This document shows, piece after piece, positions 57,598-64,000 of a stretch of 64,000 nt of DNA. The stretch covers positions 24,156,823-24,220,822 of the forward strand of contig OZ024858.1 in assembly GCA_964017155.1 (NCBI GenBank), given 5' to 3'. The notes beneath the pieces are model-generated. The model saw only the letters and a list, made by a program, of their open reading frames with translations. It searched no databases and was not told the DNA's origin. The position numbers and the translations under genes were made by a program. Positions within the stretch are counted from its first letter, which is position 1; each line of letters opens with the position of its first letter. The stretch is from Oasisia sp. SBJ-2009 (taxonomy: Eukaryota > Annelida > Polychaeta > Sabellida > Siboglinidae).

Positions 57598-59509
57598 ATG
57601 TTTTAAAGAAAGTCTTTACGATTGTGTTATTCTTTTAAAGTACGTGCATTCGAGGTGTACTGTACTGTATCAAAACATTTTAATTTTGCATAAGTATTTT
57701 CTCTGCTACCTTTGACTTGTAAACTGATGCATAAGTTGGCTGTTTTCTGCGCAAATTCTTTTTTTATTTGCTGTGATGTTTATGATTAATTATACAACCC
57801 AATAATATATTCATGACCATGCCATATGTGGATAGCATAAGCAGAATCCAAACTAGAAACTTTGCATATACAGAGTGATTTTTTTATATGTTGTCTGTGT
57901 TATAAGTGATTAATAAAAAGCAACCTAATACATATACTAACTATAAAAAAAACTGTCAGAGAACAATGCACCTTGCTTCAAACTTGACATAATTTTGTAT
58001 TTTTTTATTCATTTCAAGCGACCACAGCAATGATACAATCTTGATCCTTAAAAGCCAGAAAGATAATAAATCACTCTTGTTTCCATATTTAGCTACTTGT
58101 TTTGTTCATAATACTGAAACATGGAAAGCATCTACACAGCCTATCTCGTGTAGATCACATTTAAAATGCAGTACTCCAATAAAATACACTAACAAATGTC
58201 AAGGTCATCTTCAACAATGACTGTCGGTTAATATGTAACATGATTGATTTAAACACACATGCACACAAACAGATTCAACTGCGGAATCAGCAGAATAGAC
58301 AAGTATAGTGTTGTCGCTACAAGTACAGAACACTATTAGCTATATCACAAGCAGGTAATGTCGTCATAAAACATAAGTGACATACATTAATTACAAGTTA
58401 TGATGTATACTCTCGATTTGACTTTCGACAATTTATTTACTTGAATGTATTTAAATACATTCTAAAATTTAAGACATGATGTGTATAATTTAAAAGTCTA
58501 GGAAATGAAACCTTTAAGGTACTCATTATACATGGCGAATAAATTTTTCTTAAGAAGCGGTCACACCCCACCAACTAAAATATGGTAGATGTGGCTGAAA
58601 ATAAAGACATTATTTTGTTTATTAACCGGCTTTGTTAAAACACAGCAGTATACAATACTCTACCACTACAATAAGGCACTTTTTGGATTGAGAACACATC
58701 ATAGTTTTGCATCGTAAGACCATTTCAAACAGCTAGTGATTATATTGATGTAATTCAAAATGGAACGTAATTAAATGTAGTTAATTTGTCAACCATTCAC
58801 AGGTAGCCCTGCCCCTATGTAACATAATTTCACAAGGCCCTTGATCAAACAACATAAATTCTTTATATTTCATCGTCATCTTGATTCCGTAAATGATCTA
58901 CTCAACACACATTTGAATATCACCAAACCTGATTAAATTAACCGAGGATGTGTTTTTACATGGTGTGATTTAAATATCTGTAAACGTTGCAATATCTTTA
59001 AATATCCACTATGCAGTATCTGGAACCATATATTATGATATCATGGTCCACAAATAGATATCACAAAACATGTGATGCAATCATGTATTACATACTATGA
59101 CATCACTGTGCATTTTTATCCCATCATGAACCATACAGGGTGCATTAATACAGATTATACAACAGTAATTGTAAGCAAAACCAAATATATCAAAACATTT
59201 TAGCCAAACACTTTCTCATAGCAGATACTAGTGTACCCCACTTTCTCTCCGTTAACACTAGACAACTGTGAAAACCTGAAAAGAGATTATCACAGACGTG
59301 GAATGACATCACATAGAAAGACGAGTGGCTTTGGAGTGCATTAAATGAAATAATGATCTGATAGATGCTACGTGTATATGCGTGATATGTACAGTAAATA
59401 GACTTTCTCAAAAGAGTAAATGTTCGTGTCCTGTGTGTTCGTTAGTTGCCACACGCTGTTTATGACACTTGGCAAGACGGTTGACAGTCGACGTGTCATG
59501 ATGTGCCAC
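57598..59509. other. Elongase 3' flank and CFAP96 3' flank
   Basis: No exon was identified. A second plus-strand AATAAA at 57,912-57,917 would give an elongase 3' UTR of about 315 bp. The stretch from 58,000 to 59,200 is AT-rich without a clear repeat. Confidence 0.45.
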
Positions 59510-62500
59510 TCAGTAAGTCATCACTCGCTGGACAAACTTGTAGTTCTGCTTGTGCACTTTCCTGAAGACGAGAGAGAACGTTGTTGAGACATAAATTTAA
59601 GCCAATACAAACATAATATCGATAGGCTGACCACCTGGTCCTGATTGGGGGGTGGTATGGTCACTGCATTTTTAGCACATCCTATTGGACTTCACAATCA
59701 CCAGAAACAACGCTTTAACTTATTGATATCATTGGTGCATCGGGACAGATAGAAACAAATGCATCAATGTAAAGTTTTGCACTGAAGTAAGGCATCTACA
59801 GTGGACCACCGATTGAAATCAAATTGCGTATTGATCAACCATTCATGGCACATATCAGTCAAGCCCATAACTGTTTGACCTAGATGCTTCGCATGGCTTT
59901 GAAATAAAGTTTGTGAACAGTTTTATTCTATTTTAAACCTGCTAATCTCAACTTATTTTTCAAGTAACAACCTTTCCAAGTGCACAGGCCATATACACTG
60001 ATGTGCAGACCTATTAATTAGTCAATCTCAGCAAATTAATATTCAGTTTCCTTGGTTAATATGGCTACTTACTTGTCGACACACCAGTTGACCGTAGAGA
60101 AGACTGGTGTTGATTTCGGGCCAGCGTTGGGGATGAAAGTCTTGCCGGTGTTGTTGACTGCATGGACGGCTCGAGAGAGCGACGCCTTCTTGTAGGCATT
60201 CACCGAGTGCGATGGGTACGGGTCAAACATGCCTATCTGACTGCCACCAGGCTGAAACAGACCAAGTACCAAATCACTACTGCTGATATTGTAATGACAC
60301 TGCCACCGGGACACCATGCTGAAACAGATCAAGAACCAACTCACTACTGCTCATATTGTAATCACACTGCCACCGGGACACCAGGCTGAAACTGATCAAG
60401 TACCAACTCACTACTGCTCACAATATTGATCATGATTCCAAGGGCAGAAAAATGTAATACCAACTCACTACTGTTCGTACTGCAATCTTGTTGCCACTCA
60501 GATTCCAAAAACCAAAATGTACAACCGTATGTATTAACCATTTCAGTAGGACATGCCCCTTTTATGGCCACACAGTGTGTGACACTTGAATATAACAGGC
60601 TCCTATTGCGGCACTGACAATGTCTGCTTTTAAAATCGTTTCTAAGCACAGTTATCCACTATTTGTAAGTACTAAGTAGACTAAGTACGTGTTCTATATC
60701 GCCATAGCATTGCAATAGTGCTTGTCACGAGATACCCCACCTGATCCCAGAAGGGAGGGTATATTAATTTGGACATGCTGCCCAGCAGCAACCGATGGAC
60801 TTTAGGGGCGGTACTCACACGGACTGTAATTAACATATAAAGAGGTGGTTGCTGCCACAGTGTTTATACTGAGCCAGTCTAGGCTATGGTTAGATCAGTA
60901 GACACATACATATAGAAAGATCTGTAATACTCAGATTGAACATGACGAGTTGTTTGTATTAATATATAATTATTATAGTATTAAGCAAGCAATACCGTTA
61001 CAGTACTAATCATGGATTATCTCCCTGTTGACCTTTTTTGAGATTTATTCATTTTTATGCAATTGACTGCAACATTTTTTGACTATAAAGATTGTATTTA
61101 TAATATTAGTCATAGTGATGTATTTTGTCGGATATAGCTGGTGATGGTCATAATGAATAAATAATGGTGGCGATAATTGATTTTGTAAATATTACCAACG
61201 GAGACCAACCTGTAACTAACAGAGGCAGTTTATTCAGTCATACTAATTGTGAATCATGTATTTGTCAGGTTTATGACTATTAAATTAAAATATATTCTAA
61301 CTGCATTACTTGTTGAACATTAACTTTTTGTTTGAATATATATATGATGTTACTATTGAAAAAATGCAGTCGTGCTGCCGAAATCTTGAGTTGAAGTGAT
61401 GCTGTTGATTTACATGTCAAGTCACCGAGAATGCATAATTCAGTGCCATTGTCTAGAAAAAAGTAATTCAGAGTGCATACAGATGCCTGCAGGAAGTACA
61501 TCTCTGACAACCAACCTTCTTGGCTGGAGAGCTCGGTTTGAATGGTGTGACTGGGATCGTGGGGGACACCTTCTTGGGTGGTCCGAGGGGTCTGTCTGAG
61601 CGGTAAGGGTTCTCGTTGAAGTATGCCATTGGGTACAACGTCGGTTTGAAGGCAGAACCTTTCAAGGACTGCCGATGGGCATCCTGCTCCGACTGAAATG
61701 ACAGGATGATGGAATCAGTGACACAGAAGAAAGAAGGGCTTCAGGAATGAGAGAATACAATCACCTTTATTAGTTGACAAAATTGAAGTGGTATAAATTC
61801 ACAATTTAACACAATATTAGTACCATTACACAACAATATCAATAATAGTCTCAGTCACAGATGTTATATGGATTTCATCCATCATTGGTAATGTCCCAGC
61901 AAACAAGGGACCATTTCTGAACCAGTTGGCACATGTCATACTGGTTAATAATTGGTGCCGCTCCACCAGTACGTGTTTTCATGGGTATTCACGTGAATAC
62001 ATGTGTTCTGCCTGTTGTCATGAGTTTTGAACGAGTTTGACATGAGTATCATGTGAAAAATTCGTGATTTCACGGTAAACATGTGTCGACACACCAAACG
62101 TGTTCACAGAATCCAGTGAACTGAAGTGAATTGAGGCAGTTGAACTCGTGAATTCGCTTACAAAACATGTGAAATCCAGGGTCGTTGTGTGCAGGGGTCA
62201 CCCAACTGTCTTACTGACTGACTGCCTGAACCCATGTTCACACCTTCCCTGTTCACTTCCTTATTCTCCTAGACCTCACATGCATCACATGGAGGATGTA
62301 GGAAAAACCTCAAGCATGAGGGCATAGGAACTGAAAAAAGGAGTAAGGAAACAGAGGCTGGAGGTATGACGAAAATGAACCACACAACCCCGCTGTCCCC
62401 CTCTCGCTGGTTGGAAATATGCCCTGGATTCATGACTAATGCATACCTTAGCAAGCTTCTTTGTCCGATCAAAATCCTCTGCTGCATGTGTCTGGTAGGG

Positions 62501-63914
62501 GTTGATTGTTACTCCCACATACCTACAACATTAACAGTGCATAGAGTAACAAATGTAACAACAACATTACAAGTCATATGCCACACACATTGATGATCAA
62601 GACAAAGCTGGTCCCAAACTTTAGTTTATGGTGTGCCACGTTTAGTTAATGTAATCATTATGCATTTTTATGACACATGCATAGATCATGATATTTCACA
62701 TGTATATCTTAACATGCATAATTAAGCTGACAATTAAATAATTATTTACAAATATGGTATAAAATATCTACAAATATAATAAAAAATAATATACAACAGT
62801 ATCAAGACACACTTTTGTTTACCTGTTTCCATCATTGTTTACAGTATAATAAAGCATGTACAATCTTCCTAAATCCTCAGCCTGTTATTCCTCAGTGTGT
62901 AACCATCATCAATTACTCCACATACACAGTAATGAGTTGACCTATTTCTACAGTGACTTACCCATAGCCAGTGCCCTTTTTCCCAGGGTTTGTTTGCACA
63001 TTCTTCCCCGACGGCAATGCTGCTTTGATCTGTTTCCCTGCTGGGTTGAAGTACGGTACCGTTCCTCCAATTGTACCGTAATAGCTCCCCAATCCTGACC
63101 TATCAAACAAAACATTAAACCAATTAATAGTAACGGCCCTACTAATAATATCTGAACTGTGTTTGACTTATCAAAAAGCATGTTTCCTCAAAACAAACGT
63201 TGACTAGAAGTCTAAACAGCATCCTAACAATCCCATTACTAGAAAATCAATGCGAGGATATTTTATGCTACTACGTTATTGTAATATATTACTGTTATTA
63301 AAAAAATCCTGTAAAATATGGCACCCTCTCGTGATCAAAATAAATGGTAATGACACATGTAAATACACATATGTCCTTTAAATGCAATAATAGGCATCTT
63401 TTGGGGTTTCACATACAAGATCAAAGAATTAATTAAAAAATATAATTGGCAACTATACAACCAAGAATAATATGCCAACCCTGGTGAGGATGACTACCCT
63501 GGTAGTTCAAATAACATGATAGAAAGACTGAAGTCACCCATGCACATTATTCTCAATTTGCCAGTCATCAAAACTGATAATATTACTCTAGTTTATGTAT
63601 AATACGTTATTCAAATATGAACCTATTTATAATGAAATATGTTTACTTAAATTTTAATACCTTTACACTATATTTGTTAATGAAACAAACTTACATCAAT
63701 TTATCACCATTGCTTGGCAGAAATGGCTTCCCAATGTCCAGCTCTTTTGCTTTTCGACGTGCTAGTCTTCGTATTCTGATTGGATCACTGTAGCTTTCCC
63801 CTTCCAACACTCGCTTAAAATTTTCTTCGAAATAGCCATGTTGTTGTGCAGATCTCTCTTTGCTACCTCCAGGAATCATCTGTTTCCCTTTTGACGCAGC
63901 TTCATTGAATGCGA
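59510..63914 (-). CDS. CFAP96: Cilia- and flagella-associated protein 96 (C4orf47), partial at the 5' end, 279 aa in window
   Basis: Ciliary/centrosomal protein of unknown biochemical activity (UPF0602 family). Exons in transcript order: 63914-63695, 63099-62962, 62522-62447, 61692-61516, 60251-60073, 59561-59510. All borders are AG/GT with matching phases (842 nt, beginning with two bases of a split codon). Matches to human C4orf47 are FNEAASKGKQMIPGGSKE, IGKPFLPSNGDK, GLGSYYGTIGGTVPYF, NPGKKGTGYGY, TPFKPSSPAKK and MFDPYPSHSVNAY. Human is 309 aa, so only about 30-40 N-terminal residues are missing. No exon is visible in 63,915-64,000, so the first exon or exons lie beyond the window. The acceptor of the exon at 60,251 is locally tandem-duplicated. 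Confidence 0.94.
60251..60500 (-). repeat. About 67-bp tandem repeat carrying the 3' splice site of a CFAP96 exon
   Basis: GCTGAAACNG starts at 60,251, 60,318 and 60,384, each followed by ATCAAGTACCAACTCACTAC-like sequence and CACTGCCACCGGG. A fourth, decayed unit lies at about 60,450-60,500. On the gene strand each unit contains a pyrimidine-rich TTTCAG and then CMTGGTG plus a GGTGGCAGT match to the true exon start. Confidence 0.88.
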
Positions 63915-64000
63915 CTGCAATGAAAATAATTCATAACTAATCCAGTGTGACACGTTCATGGGATTGGTCTGATGAACACGTTTGGAAAATTGATTTAAAA
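63915..64000. other. CFAP96 intron, truncated by window end
   Basis: Sequence upstream of the CFAP96 exon that begins at 63,914. No exon is visible. Confidence 0.6.

Overview
The window is nuclear DNA of an intron-rich, AT-rich animal. It carries six protein-coding genes with GT-AG introns. Every exon boundary given here was worked out by hand from splice sites and reading-frame continuity. The proteins resemble vertebrate orthologues closely. The repeat content (an L2/CR1-group LINE with a 2A-like peptide, a tRNA-Asp-like SINE, piggyBac-, Harbinger- and hAT-like MITEs, many foldback elements, long TA and CA microsatellites) fits a marine invertebrate such as a mollusc or lancelet. The species cannot be fixed from the sequence.

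Layout. 1-13,990 is gene-poor repeat territory: TA-centred hairpins, LINE fragments, a decayed Cys-rich multicopy gene (6,130-7,930), and a nearly full-length LINE (8,111-11,942) with a 12-bp target duplication, inserted into an older TIR element (7,939-12,023). Next is BRAT1 on the minus strand (10 coding exons, 853 aa), head-to-head with UQCRC2 on the plus strand (14 exons, 451 aa). UQCRC2 converges on METTL14 on the minus strand (10 exons, 472 aa). TMA16 follows on the minus strand (7 coding exons, 213 aa), head-to-head across 369 bp with a short ELOVL-type fatty-acid elongase on the plus strand (2 exons, 233 aa). The window ends in CFAP96 (C4orf47) on the minus strand, which lacks only its first coding exon or exons.

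The genes are housekeeping or ciliary and do not form a pathway: Integrator/ATM-linked BRAT1, mitochondrial complex III core protein 2, the RNA-binding half of the m6A writer, a ribosome-biogenesis factor, an ER fatty-acid elongase and a ciliary protein. METTL14, TMA16, C4orf47 and one elongase (ELOVL6) all lie on human 4q, so the block may keep ancestral linkage.

The most unusual signal is a recurring association of tandem repeats with gene-structure boundaries. In METTL14, 34 nt of exon start plus an AG acceptor are amplified about 24 times in the preceding intron (37-bp period). In BRAT1, the last codons, the conserved DCY tail and the stop codon are amplified five times (80-bp period). 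In CFAP96, a 3' splice site and the start of its exon are repeated three to four times (about 67 bp). In TMA16, a 30-bp in-frame repeat extends the C-terminus. A diverged duplication also starts near the METTL14 stop codon.
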